Positions 1 through 8,009 of a stretch of DNA of 64,000 bases are shown here, piece by piece (positions within the stretch are counted from its first letter, which is position 1; each line of letters opens with the position of its first letter). Position numbers and translations under genes: made by a program. Below the pieces are notes generated by a model, which worked only from the letters and a program-made list of their open reading frames with translations, searched no databases and was not told where the DNA came from. This DNA comes from Mesorhizobium sp. B4-1-3 (GTDB lineage: Bacteria > Pseudomonadota > Alphaproteobacteria > Rhizobiales > Rhizobiaceae): the NCBI RefSeq assembly GCF_006439355.1, contig NZ_VFTG01000004.1:124001-188000 (forward strand), given 5' to 3'.

Positions 1-385
1 TGCCTTCCATCCGGTTCCAGGCATAGCCGTTGGAATGGACGGTCGCGGCATCGGCCTCGAGCACGACCTGATGGTTGGTGCGCAGATGCAGGCTGGTCTT
101 GCTGCCCTTGAGATTGCCCGCCCAGGCGCCGATCAGCTCGTCGGAAGCGATGTTGGCCGCGGGTTGCCCGGACAGGCTGCTGAAATCGGCGGTGACGCGG
201 TCGGCGAAATAGCTGCGGGCAAGCGCCCAGTCCTGCGCATCCACGGCGCGGTCGATGGCGTCGGCGATGCGGATCACCGCGCGCTCATCGGCAAGCGCCT
301 GCCAGCCGGCCGGTTCTGCGCCACCCGCATCCACCGGCGCCAGCGCCATGCCTGCGGCAAAAGTTACATGTCTCAACGCGGTCAT
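1..385 (-). CDS. NTF2/SnoaL-like protein (partial, C-terminus off window)
   Basis: Only the first 128 codons are visible; the reading frame runs off the left edge. The ATG follows a clear ribosome site (GAGGAG). Residues 1-23 are moderately hydrophobic and could be a short signal peptide. From about residue 30 the pattern (ERAVIRIADAIDRAVDAQDW followed by a YFAD motif) is the opening helix and cone-fold start of the SnoaL/NTF2 superfamily, which includes small hydrolases, isomerases and proteins of unknown role. No catalytic residue can be assigned from the fragment. It is divergent from the LysR gene at 499, with a 113-bp shared control region, so it is a likely target of that regulator; this is inference from arrangement. 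Confidence 0.75.
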   Translation of the reverse strand, partial: MTALRHVTFAAGMALAPVDAGGAEPAGWQALADERAVIRIADAIDRAVDAQDWALARSYFADRVTADFSSLSGQPAANIASDELIGAWAGNLKGSKTSLHLRTNHQVVLEADAATVHSNGYAWNRMEG

Positions 386-469
386 TTGTCTCTCCTCGAG
401 CATCAGCCCATCGCCGATGTGGCGACGACAATATGAGCTGGCCCTGGCACATCGATAAGATTGCATTGT

Positions 470-486
470 TCGCAAAGACTGTGCGA
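470..486. promoter_or_regulatory. Inverted repeat between NTF2-like and LysR genes
   Basis: TCGCA, seven bases, TGCGA: a dyad in the 113-bp divergent intergenic region. Its position 13 bp before the LysR start fits a LysR-type binding site controlling both genes. A second perfect 12-bp palindrome (CATTCATGAATG, 490-501) covers the LysR start codon itself. Binding is not shown by sequence alone. Confidence 0.35.
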
Positions 487-498
487 TATCATTCATGA

Positions 499-1425
499 AT
501 GGATCGCGATCTGCTTACACATTTGCCGGTCATTGTCGCCGTGGCGCGGCGCGGCGGCTTCGCGCTTGCCGCTGCTGAGCTCGGCATGAGCCCGTCTGCC
601 GTCAGCCATGCGGTAAGGCTGGTGGAAGAGCGCATCGGCCAGCCGCTCTTTGCGCGCACGACGCGCAGCGTCTCGCTGACGGAAGCCGGCAAGGCGCTGG
701 TGGAGACGGCGGCCCCAGCCCTCCAGGACATCGCCGAGCGGATGGACCGCATCCGCGGCGTGAAGGGAAGACCGGCCGGCCTGCTCAGGATCAACGCCTC
801 CAACATAGCGATCCCCCTGGCGGTGACACCGGTGGTCGCGGCGATGGCCGAACGCTATCCCGATGTGACGGTCGAGATCGTTGCCGACCAGGGATTGATT
901 GATATCGTCGGCGAAGGTTTTGACGCCGGCATCCGGCTGGGCGAGATGATCGCGCAGGACATGGTCGCCGTCAGGATGACGCCGCCGTTCAAAGCCGTGA
1001 TCGTCGCCTCTCCCGCCTATGTCGGAAAGCACGGCCGTCCGCGCGACGTGGCCGATCTCGCCAATCACAACTGCATCGGCTACCGGCTGGTTCGGTCAGG
1101 CGCGCTCTACCGCTGGGACCTGAACGACAACGGCAAGGATGTCGTCGTCGAAACGCGCGGCACGGCTATCGTCACGGATTCGCTTGGCGCCATCGACCTG
1201 GCGCTCGCCGGCATCGGGCTCGCCTACGTCTTCGAGCCGCTGGTGCGCGCCGACCTTGCCGCCAGCCGCCTCATCCAGATCCTGCCGCAGACGGCGATCG
1301 AGGAACCCGGCCTCTTCCTTTATTTCCCGCGCCGCGCGTCGATGGCGCCGAAGCTCAGGGCCTTTATCGACACCGCACAAGAAATCGGCCGGGCATCCAT
1401 GCGGACACCCGGCCGAGTTGCCTGA
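499..1425 (+). CDS. LysR family transcriptional regulator
   Basis: A 308-residue regulator of the usual LysR length. Residues 1-60 form the winged helix-turn-helix (RGGFALAAAELGMSPSAVSH, then LFARTTRSVSLTEAG), and residues about 85-295 form the periplasmic-binding-like effector domain. The subtype resembles the CrgA/DmlR-like group seen next to small metabolic genes. It is transcribed divergently from the NTF2-like gene at 1-385 and probably controls it, as is typical of LysR pairs. The start has no strong ribosome site, and a palindrome overlaps the ATG, which may point to autoregulation. The effector molecule cannot be inferred. Confidence 0.9.
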   Translation: MDRDLLTHLPVIVAVARRGGFALAAAELGMSPSAVSHAVRLVEERIGQPLFARTTRSVSLTEAGKALVETAAPALQDIAERMDRIRGVKGRPAGLLRINASNIAIPLAVTPVVAAMAERYPDVTVEIVADQGLIDIVGEGFDAGIRLGEMIAQDMVAVRMTPPFKAVIVASPAYVGKHGRPRDVADLANHNCIGYRLVRSGALYRWDLNDNGKDVVVETRGTAIVTDSLGAIDLALAGIGLAYVFEPLVRADLAASRLIQILPQTAIEEPGLFLYFPRRASMAPKLRAFIDTAQEIGRASMRTPGRVA

Positions 1426-1478
1426 GCTCGTGAGCTCTTCACCTTAAGGGAAACGCCGAGCGCTCCCCCGGATCAGAG

Positions 1479-2399
1479 CTATTTCTTGACCGCGGCCGCG
1501 ACTTCCGCGGCGAAATCGGTCGTTTCCTTCTCGATGCCCTCGCCCAGCGCGTAACGCAGATAGGCGGTGATCTTCGCCGGGGCGCCGATCTCCTTCTCCG
1601 CATCCTTCAGCGCCTTCTCGACGGTGATGTCGGGATTGAGCACGAAGGCCTGCTTCAAAAGCACCACCTCTTCATAGAACTTGCGCAGGCGGCCCTCGAC
1701 CATCTTCTCGATGATGGCTTCCGGCTTGCCCGACTGGCGCGCCTGGTCGGAGAAGATCGCCTTCTCGCGCTCGACGAGCGTCGGGTCGACTTCCTCGGCG
1801 GTCAGCGCGACCGGGTTGCTGGCGGCGACATGCATCGCCACCTGGCGGGCAAAGGCGTTGGCCGCATGCTCGTTGCCGGTGGTCTCGATCGCCACCAGCA
1901 CGCCGAGCTTGCCGAGGCCATCGGCAACGGCATTGTGGACATAGGTCGCCACCACGCCATGCGGCACGGTGAGCTTGGCCGAACGGCGGAAGCCCATGTT
2001 CTCGCCGATGGTGCCGACCGCGTCCTTGATGGTCTCGGTGACCGACTTGTCGGAGCCCGGATACTTCGCGGCGGCGACCGCCTCGGTCGTGCCGTAGGCG
2101 AGCGCAACCTTGGCGACGTTGGCGACGATCTCCTGGAAGGCCGCGTTGCGGGCGACGAAGTCGGTCTCGGAATTGACCTCGACGATTGCCGCTTCACGCA
2201 CGCCGGCGTCGACGCCGATCAGGCCCTCGGCGGCGGTGCGCCCGGCCTTCTTGTCGGCCTTGGAGATACCCTTCTTGCGCAGCCAGTCGACGGCCGCTTC
2301 CATGTCGCCGTTGGTCTCGTTCAACGCCGCCTTGCAGTCCATCATGCCCGCGCCGGTCAAGTCGCGGAGTTCTTTGACCTGTGCAGCCGAAATCGTCAT
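1479..2399 (-). CDS. tsf: Elongation factor Ts
   Basis: EF-Ts is the guanine-nucleotide exchange factor that regenerates EF-Tu-GTP during translation. The 306-residue product begins [12 protein letters not shown], shows the N-terminal UBA-like domain (residues 1-55) and the TDFVARN core motif near residue 80, and has the length usual for the family. An alternative start six codons upstream exists, but the AGAGG ribosome site sits seven bases before the chosen ATG, so 2399 is preferred. It lies downstream of rpsB on the same strand, the conserved rpsB-tsf operon. A hairpin just after rpsB may tune the S2 to EF-Ts ratio. Confidence 0.97.
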   Translation of the reverse strand: MTISAAQVKELRDLTGAGMMDCKAALNETNGDMEAAVDWLRKKGISKADKKAGRTAAEGLIGVDAGVREAAIVEVNSETDFVARNAAFQEIVANVAKVALAYGTTEAVAAAKYPGSDKSVTETIKDAVGTIGENMGFRRSAKLTVPHGVVATYVHNAVADGLGKLGVLVAIETTGNEHAANAFARQVAMHVAASNPVALTAEEVDPTLVEREKAIFSDQARQSGKPEAIIEKMVEGRLRKFYEEVVLLKQAFVLNPDITVEKALKDAEKEIGAPAKITAYLRYALGEGIEKETTDFAAEVAAAVKK

Positions 2400-2494
2400 T
2401 GTCGCCTCTTTGTTCAAATGCGCCGACGCACCAACCGGGACTCGGATGATGCGCTCGGCAAAAGCGCTTTAGCGCGCCAACTTATTGGAAAGAT

Positions 2495-2516
2495 GAAGGC
2501 CGGGATTCCGGCCTTC
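2495..2516 (-). terminator. Hairpin between rpsB and tsf (attenuator-like)
   Basis: A perfect 9-bp stem (GAAGGCCGG / CCGGCCTTC) with a 4-base loop starts 4 bases after the rpsB stop codon. The downstream tract on the transcribed strand is only mildly T-rich, so partial termination or mRNA processing between rpsB and tsf is more likely than full termination. Such intercistronic hairpins are known in rpsB-tsf operons. Confidence 0.55.
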
Positions 2517-2520
2517 CTTA

Positions 2521-3300
2521 TCAAGCTTCCGGAGCTTCGGCAGCCGGAGCGTCGAGCGCCGGCTCGACCGGAGCCTCGGCCGAAGCGCCGATGTCGACGC
2601 CGAGCGCGCCCTGCTGGCGGGCGATGCCGTCGATGGCCGCCTTGGCGATCAGGTCGCAATAGAGCTGGATGGCGCGGGCCGCGTCGTCATTGCCGGGGAT
2701 CGGGAAGTCGATCTTGTCCGGGTCGCAGTTCGAATCGATGATGGCCACGACCGGAATACCGAGGCGCTTGGCCTCGAGGATGGCGATCGCTTCCTTGTTG
2801 GTATCGATGACGAACATCAGGTCCGGCGTCGAGCCCATGTCCTTGATGCCGCCGAGAGCCTTGTTGAGCTTCTCGCGCTCGCGGTCGAGGTTCAGGCGCT
2901 CCTTCTTGGTGAGGCCCTGGGCCTCGCCGGCCAGCGTCTCGTCGAGCTTGCGCAGGCGCTGGATCGAGTTCGAGATCGTCTTCCAGTTGGTGAGCATGCC
3001 GCCCAGCCAGCGCGAGTTGACATAATACTGGGCCGAACGCTGCGCGGCGTCGGCGACGATGTCGGAGGCCTGGCGCTTGGTACCGACGAACAGCACGCGG
3101 CCGCCCTTGGCGACGGTGTCGGACACCTGCTTCAGCGCCTGGTGCAGCAGCGGCACAGTCTGCGACAGGTCGATGATGTGGATGTTGTTGCGGGCGCCAT
3201 AGATGTAGGGCGCCATCTTCGGGTTCCAGCGATGGGTCTGGTGGCCGAAGTGAACACCAGCTTCCAAAAGCTGGCGCATGCTGAAATCTGGCAGAGCCAT
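2521..3300 (-). CDS. rpsB: 30S ribosomal protein S2
   Basis: S2 binds the small-subunit head-body junction and is needed to load S1 onto the 30S particle. The 259-residue product opens [20 protein letters not shown], the family signature, and has the coiled-coil region around residues 100-150 and the [11 protein letters not shown] segment near residue 180. The C-terminal tail after residue 235 is acidic and alanine-rich, which is variable in the family. It is the first gene of the rpsB-tsf operon, preceded by a leader of about 120 nt that can fold and by a plausible promoter at 3428-3456. Confidence 0.98.
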   Translation of the reverse strand: MALPDFSMRQLLEAGVHFGHQTHRWNPKMAPYIYGARNNIHIIDLSQTVPLLHQALKQVSDTVAKGGRVLFVGTKRQASDIVADAAQRSAQYYVNSRWLGGMLTNWKTISNSIQRLRKLDETLAGEAQGLTKKERLNLDREREKLNKALGGIKDMGSTPDLMFVIDTNKEAIAILEAKRLGIPVVAIIDSNCDPDKIDFPIPGNDDAARAIQLYCDLIAKAAIDGIARQQGALGVDIGASAEAPVEPALDAPAAEAPEA

Positions 3301-3420
3301 TCTTTAGTTCCTTTCCGGTTGGCCTCCACGGACACAGGCATTTCGGACGGGATGTCCTGATGCCACCGGAGGTTTCAGCCGGATTTCTCCCGGGCAGACA
3401 CCAAAGTCCGTGTGTGGAAT
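3301..3420 (-). promoter_or_regulatory. rpsB mRNA leader with long-range helix
   Basis: The roughly 120-nt untranslated leader contains complementary segments CACGGAC (3406-3412, read on the minus strand) and GTCCGTG (3327-3333) that would close a long-range helix around internal GC-rich hairpins, just before the rpsB ribosome site. This architecture fits an autoregulatory S2-binding leader. S2 autoregulation is established in enterobacteria; its use here is inference, and I did not match a specific family. Confidence 0.4.
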
Positions 3421-3427
3421 GAGCGCG

Positions 3428-3456
3428 CATATAGAGGGGAAGTCCGTCAAACGCAA
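3428..3456 (-). promoter_or_regulatory. Probable rpsB promoter
   Basis: On the minus strand a -35 TTGCGT (3451-3456) and a -10 TATATG (3428-3433) are separated by 17 bp, matching the alphaproteobacterial housekeeping consensus. They lie about 130 bp before the rpsB start codon, leaving room for the leader. Confidence 0.5.
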
Positions 3457-3502
3457 GCCGGGTGCCGGAAAACGCCCAGACCTACGGCGATCCGCCCAAT
3501 TC

Positions 3503-3778
3503 TCAGCGTTTTACCTTGCCGTTCGGCACTCTGACGCGACGAAAGATCGCAACGATCTCCTCGCGGCTGCATTCGATCGCGCCAAGCCGGACGGCGCGGT
3601 CGCGCTCGAAGCCGGTGATATCGTAATGCGGCGCCGAGGTCTTGGGCGGTCCCTGATAGGAGGAAAGCTTGAGGCCGAGCTCGGTGGCGAAACGATGCAG
3701 CTCATCCGTGTCGTCGGCAAGGAGGTGGCACCAACGGTGGCCGGCCCATTTCCAGATCGCCGCATCGACATAGACCGC
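3503..3778 (-). CDS. DUF4031 domain protein
   Basis: A 91-residue protein starting MAVYVDAAIWKWAGHRW and continuing HLLADDTDELHRFATELGL; the opening (V)YVD, the WxHLxAD segment and the HYDIT motif near residue 60 are characteristic of DUF4031, a small domain of unknown function. The reading frame is open 35 codons further upstream, but the family normally begins at MxVYVD, so 3778 is chosen even though the ribosome site there is weak. It sits between the eipB stop and the rpsB leader on the same strand and could be read through from eipB (gap 86 bp). No function is assigned. Confidence 0.75.
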   Translation of the reverse strand, partial: AVYVDAAIWKWAGHRWCHLLADDTDELHRFATELGLKLSSYQGPPKTSAPHYDITGFERDRAVRLGAIECSREEIVAIFRRVRVPNGKVKR

Positions 3779-3864
3779 CATCAGGCCCGCCGCATTCCGT
3801 GATCCCGACACATGGCGAGTTGGAGCAAAGCGTGCAAGCCTGATCGCCTGCCGTCGGGAGGCTG

Positions 3865-4695
3865 CTATTTCGAAGCCGGGCAAGGCTTGGTCTGGTCGAA
3901 CAGCGACAGGTTCACCAGCTTACCGGTCATCGAGAAGTCGCCATAGTCCATGACGAGGTCGCGGGTGATGCCGTTCTCGTGCAGCTTGAAGCTGATCCGG
4001 TATTCCGGCACTTCCTCGCCGCTTTTGTCCGTATCGTCGAAATAGGCGATGTCGACGGGCCAGTATTTGTCGGAGGCGAGCTTGGCCAGCGCCGGCGCTT
4101 CCGGATCAGTCTTGCCGGCCTCGGTCTTCTTCCCGACGATGACGGTGGTGGTCATCACCTTGTTGGCATCCTCGGAGCCGTCGAACAGGTTGGTCTGGTA
4201 GAAATTCTCGCCCTTCTCGGCCTTGCCGATCAGCTCGACCAGATGCTGGGTCGGAAACTGCGTGGCCGCGAGCTCGAGGCTGCTCTTCTCCGGCTTGTCG
4301 ATATCGACCTTGAGGCCCTTGGCCTCCCTGGTGGCCGTGCCTCTGACCTCCTTGTCGAGGTTCTGGTCGACAAAGGATTTCGTCACGAAGGAAAAAGTCT
4401 TGCCCTCGGCGTCCTCGAAAGTCGTCGTCTGCTGGTCGGTCAGCCTAGTGTTGTCGTTGGTGACGATCTGGGTGACGAAGCGGAACTTGACCGTATAGCC
4501 TTCACAGGCGGAGCCGTTGAACTCGTAGACCATGCGGCCGGTGATGCCGGTTATCCCCGAACGGTCGGAGGCCTTGTTGAGCGTCAGATCGTAGACGGCG
4601 CGATGCGCCTGCAGCGCGGGCACCGCAAAGGCCGGCGCCATTGGGAACGCGGCCGAAAGACAGGCGGCGGCGATAAAAAGGCGCGTTGCGCGCAT
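3865..4695 (-). CDS. eipB: Periplasmic envelope-integrity protein, EipB/DUF1849 family
   Basis: DUF1849 proteins are periplasmic; Brucella EipB folds as a small spiral beta-barrel stabilised by one disulfide and is needed for envelope integrity. The 276-residue product has a typical Sec signal peptide (residues 1-24, cleavage after AFA). It then shows the family opening QAHRAVYDLTL and the motif FNGSACEGY. Cys64 and Cys272 (eight and four residues from recognisable motifs) are the only mature-region cysteines and match the known N-to-C-terminal disulfide pair. It stands alone upstream of DUF4031 and is divergent from ridA. The symbol is by homology to Brucella. Confidence 0.88.
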   Translation of the reverse strand: MRATRLFIAAACLSAAFPMAPAFAVPALQAHRAVYDLTLNKASDRSGITGITGRMVYEFNGSACEGYTVKFRFVTQIVTNDNTRLTDQQTTTFEDAEGKTFSFVTKSFVDQNLDKEVRGTATREAKGLKVDIDKPEKSSLELAATQFPTQHLVELIGKAEKGENFYQTNLFDGSEDANKVMTTTVIVGKKTEAGKTDPEAPALAKLASDKYWPVDIAYFDDTDKSGEEVPEYRISFKLHENGITRDLVMDYGDFSMTGKLVNLSLFDQTKPCPASK

Positions 4696-4835
4696 GCGTT
4701 GCTCCGATCGTCACGGCCGGGGGGGCAGGCCGCAGGGAAAGATAGTCCAGCTTAAAAAAAGTCGTGGCGGAAGCGAGGCAAAAATAGCAATTTCGGCCCG
4801 GCCAACGCGGCGTCTTCCAGCAATAGGGAAAACCA

Positions 4836-5300
4836 ATGAGCGAAACAATCGAAAAGCGGCTAAGCGATCTTGGCGTCACCATCCCGGCCGCCGCCGCGCC
4901 CGCCGCGAATTACGTGCCCTACTGCCGGACCGGCAACACGCTGTTCACCGCCGGCCAGCTGCCGCTGAAGGACGGCAAGCTGCAGGCAAGCGGATTGCTC
5001 GGCCGCGACATCGATACCGCCGCAGGCAAGGAAGGCGCGAAATTCTGCGCCATCAACATCTTGGCGCAGGCCAAGGCAGCGCTTGGCGATCTCGAAAAAA
5101 TCCGCCGGCTGGTCAAGATCACGGTCTTCGTCGCCTCAGCGCCGGACTTCGTCGAGCAGCATCTGGTTGCCAACGGCGCCTCCGACTTCCTGGTCGCAGC
5201 CCTCGGCGAACGCGGCAAGCATGCCCGCTCCGCCGTCGGCACCGCCTCGCTGCCGCTCAACGCCGCGGTCGAGATCGAAGCGATCTTCGAAGTCGAGTGA
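4836..5300 (+). CDS. RidA family protein (YjgF/YER057c/UK114)
   Basis: RidA proteins are trimeric; archetypal members hydrolyse reactive enamine/imine intermediates to keto acids and ammonia. The 154-residue product is a little longer than canonical RidA (about 130) because of an N-terminal helix, a feature of the RutC/TdcF-like subgroup. It contains the arginine of the ligand pocket in the segment ARSAVGTASLPLNAAVEIEA near residue 130. An AGGGA ribosome site precedes the ATG. Its stop codon overlaps the start of the phosphodiesterase gene by one base, so the two are translationally coupled. The substrate is unknown. Confidence 0.9.
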   Translation: MSETIEKRLSDLGVTIPAAAAPAANYVPYCRTGNTLFTAGQLPLKDGKLQASGLLGRDIDTAAGKEGAKFCAINILAQAKAALGDLEKIRRLVKITVFVASAPDFVEQHLVANGASDFLVAALGERGKHARSAVGTASLPLNAAVEIEAIFEVE

Positions 5301-6037
5301 TGCCCAACATGACCGATCTCTCCTGGCTGATTGCTCGCCCTGTCGCGCATCGCGGCTTCCACGACATGAACAAGACCCGCTGGGAGAATACGCTGTTGGC
5401 CTTCGCCGCGGCGGCCGAGCGCGGCTACGCGATCGAATGCGACGTGCATATCTCGTCAGACGGCGTCCCGGTCATCATCCATGACGGCGACCTGAAACGC
5501 CTCACCGGCCAGGACGGATTCGTCTGGCAGCGCACCGCGGCCGAGCTGGCGACGCTCAGGATCGGCGGCACCAAGGACCATGTGCCGACGCTTGAGGAAG
5601 CGCTCGACCTGATCGATGGCCGCGTGCCGCTGGTGGTCGAGCTGAAAGGTGTTCCCGGCCACGACGCGGGGCTGGTGGCAAGCGTCGGCCGACTGCTCAA
5701 GCGCTACAAGGGCAAGGTGGCGATCATGTCGTTCGACCACTGGCTGATCCGCGACTTCGCCAAGGACGCGCCTGGCATCCCCGGCGGGTTGACCGCCTAC
5801 GGCAGGGACAACCAGTTGATCGAAGCGCATTTCGCCATGCTCGCGCACGACCTCGCCTTCACCTCCTACGCCGCCGGCGACCTGCCGAACCCCTTCGTCA
5901 GCTTCGTGCGCGAAAAGCTGAAAATGCCCGTCATCACCTGGACCGTGCATGACCAGCCGGCTGTCGACCTCACCTTCAAATATGCCGACCAGATGACCTT
6001 CGAGGGCTTCGAACCCGATCTGGTCAAGGTCGCCTAG
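5300..6037 (+). CDS. Glycerophosphodiester phosphodiesterase family protein
   Basis: A 245-residue GDPD-type TIM-barrel enzyme that would hydrolyse glycerophosphodiesters to glycerol-3-phosphate and an alcohol. Diagnostic residues are visible: AHRGFHD (residues about 15-21, catalytic His and Arg), ENTLLAF with the metal Glu, ECDVHISSDGVPVIIHD with the second His, and the C-terminal TWTVHD segment. There is no signal peptide, so it is predicted cytoplasmic. The ATG at 5300 overlaps the ridA stop (TGATG). Products could feed the glycerol-3-phosphate pathway, but its location is far from the glp locus. The Mg or Ca dependence is family knowledge. Confidence 0.92.
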   Translation: MPNMTDLSWLIARPVAHRGFHDMNKTRWENTLLAFAAAAERGYAIECDVHISSDGVPVIIHDGDLKRLTGQDGFVWQRTAAELATLRIGGTKDHVPTLEEALDLIDGRVPLVVELKGVPGHDAGLVASVGRLLKRYKGKVAIMSFDHWLIRDFAKDAPGIPGGLTAYGRDNQLIEAHFAMLAHDLAFTSYAAGDLPNPFVSFVREKLKMPVITWTVHDQPAVDLTFKYADQMTFEGFEPDLVKVA

Positions 6038-6038
6038 A

Positions 6039-6078
6039 GCCGGATGATTTCAGGTCAAACGACCTGAAATCATCCGGC
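6039..6078. repeat. Perfect 18-bp hairpin after the phosphodiesterase gene
   Basis: Arms 6039-6056 and 6061-6078 are exactly complementary over 18 bp with an AAAC loop. It starts immediately after the stop codon. The element is the left part of a composite rhizobial intergenic palindrome (with 6097-6148) and may also stop or stabilise transcripts. Confidence 0.8.
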
Positions 6079-6096
6079 CCTAAACAATCTAAAGAG

Positions 6097-6148
6097 AGAG
6101 CATAATGTCGTCCGAAAAACCGTTTCACACTTTTCGGCATCATGCTCT
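6097..6148. repeat. Intergenic palindromic repeat, family A (copy 1)
   Basis: Begins AGAGCATAATG and ends CATCATGCTCT with an internal CCGAAAA...TTTTCGG pairing: an imperfect 52-bp palindrome. Related copies occur at 27058-27107 (full) and 22941-22966 (half). It resembles RIME-type mosaic elements of rhizobia. Confidence 0.75.
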
Positions 6149-6204
6149 GAGGCGGTGCCTGAAACGTGACTTGTAGCAGCCTTGAGGACGCTTAAATAAG
6201 CCGC

Positions 6205-7419
6205 ATGGATCAAGGCGACAACGACGATGGACGGGCAGCGAACGCGGATTATGCGATCCGCGTCGCTGCGGGCATCGGCGCCTTCACCTGCGAGGAATGG
6301 GACGGCTTTGCCGGAACCACGCGCAGCGATAAAGAAAACGGCTACAACCCGCTTGTTTCATTCGCTTTTCTAAGCGCCTTGGAGGACTCCGGCTGCGCTG
6401 TCCGGCGCACCGGCTGGCAGGGCCATCACCTGCGGCTGGAAACCGCGCAAGGCAGGCTTCTCGGCGCCGTCCCTTGCTATCTCAAGTCGCACAGCCAGGG
6501 CGAATATGTCTTCGACCATGGCTGGTCCGACGCCTTCGAGCGGGCCGGTGGCCGCTATTATCCCAAGCTGCAATGCTCGGTGCCGTTCACGCCGGTCACC
6601 GGCCCTCGCCTGCTGGTCAGCAAAGGCGAGGACGCGGGCGCCGTGAAGGCCGGATTGGCGGAGGGCCTGAAGCTCGTGACCGACAAGCTCGGCGTCTCTT
6701 CCGCGCATGTCACCTTCGCCACCGAGCCCGATGTCGCGACGCTGGAAGCGGCCGGTTTTCTTCACCGCACCGACCAGCAGTTCCATTTCTTCAATGACGG
6801 CTTTTCGACCTATGACGACTTCCTCGCCACGCTCGCCTCGCGCAAGCGCAAGGCAATGAAGAAGGAGCGTCGCGAGGCGCTGGTCGACGGCATCTCGATC
6901 GACTGGCTGACCGGCAAGGACATCACCGAACGCGCCTGGGACGATTTCTTTGCTTTCTACATGGATACCGGCGGCAGGAAATGGGGCCGGCCCTATCTCA
7001 ATCGCCAGTTCTTCTCGCTGATCGGCGAACGCATGGCCGACGACATTCTTCTGGTGATGGCCAGGCGCAACGGCCGCTACATCGCCGGCGCCATCAACTT
7101 CATCGGTTCCGACGCGCTCTATGGACGCAACTGGGGTTGCATCGAGGACCACCCCTTCCTGCATTTCGAGGTCTGCTACCATCAGGCAATCGATTTCGCC
7201 ATCGAACGCAAGCTCAAGGTGGTGGAGGCAGGCGCGCAGGGCGAGCACAAGCTGGCGCGCGGCTACCGGCCGGTGACCATGCATTCGGCGCACTACATCT
7301 CGCATCCCGGCCTGCGCAACGCCGTCGCCGACTATCTCAGGCGCGAGCGGCGCGAGGTCGAGCGCATGGGCGAATATCTCGAAGAGCACACGCCCTTCCG
7401 CAAGGACCTGGAGGAATAG
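6205..7419 (+). CDS. GNAT-like N-acyltransferase, FemAB_like/DUF482 family
   Basis: A 404-residue protein of the COG3146 predicted N-acyltransferase family, composed of two GNAT-type folds like FemAB peptidoglycan peptidyltransferases. Family landmarks are GAVPCYLKSHSQGEYVFDHG (about residues 90-109), AGGRYYPKLQ, the TPVTGPRLL segment and, in the second half, KRKAMKKERRE and GAQGEHKLARGY. The real acceptor has not been established for this family, so a role in peptidoglycan is only suggestive. The ATG has a poor ribosome site but matches the family start. It is flanked upstream by repeats and downstream by a region without clear genes, so it is probably monocistronic. Confidence 0.85.
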   Translation: MDQGDNDDGRAANADYAIRVAAGIGAFTCEEWDGFAGTTRSDKENGYNPLVSFAFLSALEDSGCAVRRTGWQGHHLRLETAQGRLLGAVPCYLKSHSQGEYVFDHGWSDAFERAGGRYYPKLQCSVPFTPVTGPRLLVSKGEDAGAVKAGLAEGLKLVTDKLGVSSAHVTFATEPDVATLEAAGFLHRTDQQFHFFNDGFSTYDDFLATLASRKRKAMKKERREALVDGISIDWLTGKDITERAWDDFFAFYMDTGGRKWGRPYLNRQFFSLIGERMADDILLVMARRNGRYIAGAINFIGSDALYGRNWGCIEDHPFLHFEVCYHQAIDFAIERKLKVVEAGAQGEHKLARGYRPVTMHSAHYISHPGLRNAVADYLRRERREVERMGEYLEEHTPFRKDLEE

Positions 7420-7431
7420 CCGGTCTGGCGG

Positions 7432-7621
7432 TCAGTGCGGCTTTCTGGCAGCGACCGGAACAAGGAACGAGAAGCAGGCGACCAGAAAGAGCACGGCGCC
7501 GGCGAGCGCCAGCAGATCGCCCGCGCGCCATGCGGCGGCGATGAAAAACAGCGCCGAGACAATGAACAGCAGCCAGCCTGCGACGACCCAAAACCGCGCT
7601 GAACGGCCGGCCGGCCATCAT
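7432..7621 (-). pseudogene. Small membrane protein frame lacking a start (likely frameshifted)
   Basis: Reading the minus strand, the frame ending at 7432 encodes a convincing two-helix membrane protein: RFWVVAGWLLFIVSALFF, then a short polar turn (WRAGDL) and a second helix ending LVPVAARKPH. No ATG, GTG or TTG occurs in this frame after the upstream stop at about 7620. Two ATGs at 7621 and 7618 lie in a different frame, separated from it by a GGCCGGCCGGCC run. One missing base in that run would join start and body. This is either a real loss-of-start mutation or a sequence error; roughly 60 residues are expected for the intact gene. I do not recognise the family. Confidence 0.45.
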
Positions 7622-8009
7622 CGTGCGTTACGGCATCACCAGCCCTCATTCACGGCCGCCCTCACCGGCCTGCCGCCTTCCGACAGGGCCTTGCACAAAA
7701 CCTTCTACGCGATCGAGATAAGTAAACGGCGCGTTGCCCGGCGATTTGGCGGCTCCTGCCATGTTCCACGCGGCCTTCCTGTCGACGTTGACCATGTCGG
7801 CCGCGCGTCTGCCGTTCGATCCGGTATTCGCGACCAGGGCGGCCCTTCTGGCGGACTGTGCCGCGCCTATTTCGCGAGCGAGTCTGTGCGCAAGAAACGC
7901 TTCCACCGGGCTCTTGTCGAAGCGGGCATGGTCGATCTCGCCTGAACGCCTTGCCGCCTACCGGCGGCTTCGCTACACCGGGTAGCGAATGCAATTGGGA
8001 GTGTCCCCC
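7622..8009. other. About 390 bp with no confident gene
   Basis: A minus-strand frame (7646-7906, GTG start, 86 residues, SARRAALVANTGSNGRR...) is open and lies 24 bp before the small membrane frame, but it has no recognisable domain, no ribosome site and an atypical composition. A plus-strand frame through 7945 is no better. The stretch may hold a decayed gene. A ribosome site for the HIT gene (GGGAG) lies at its right end. Confidence 0.4.

Noticed and set aside
7646..7906. Minus-strand 86-codon frame as a gene
   Set aside because: No ribosome site, no recognisable domain and unusual composition; kept only as a note in the gap entry.
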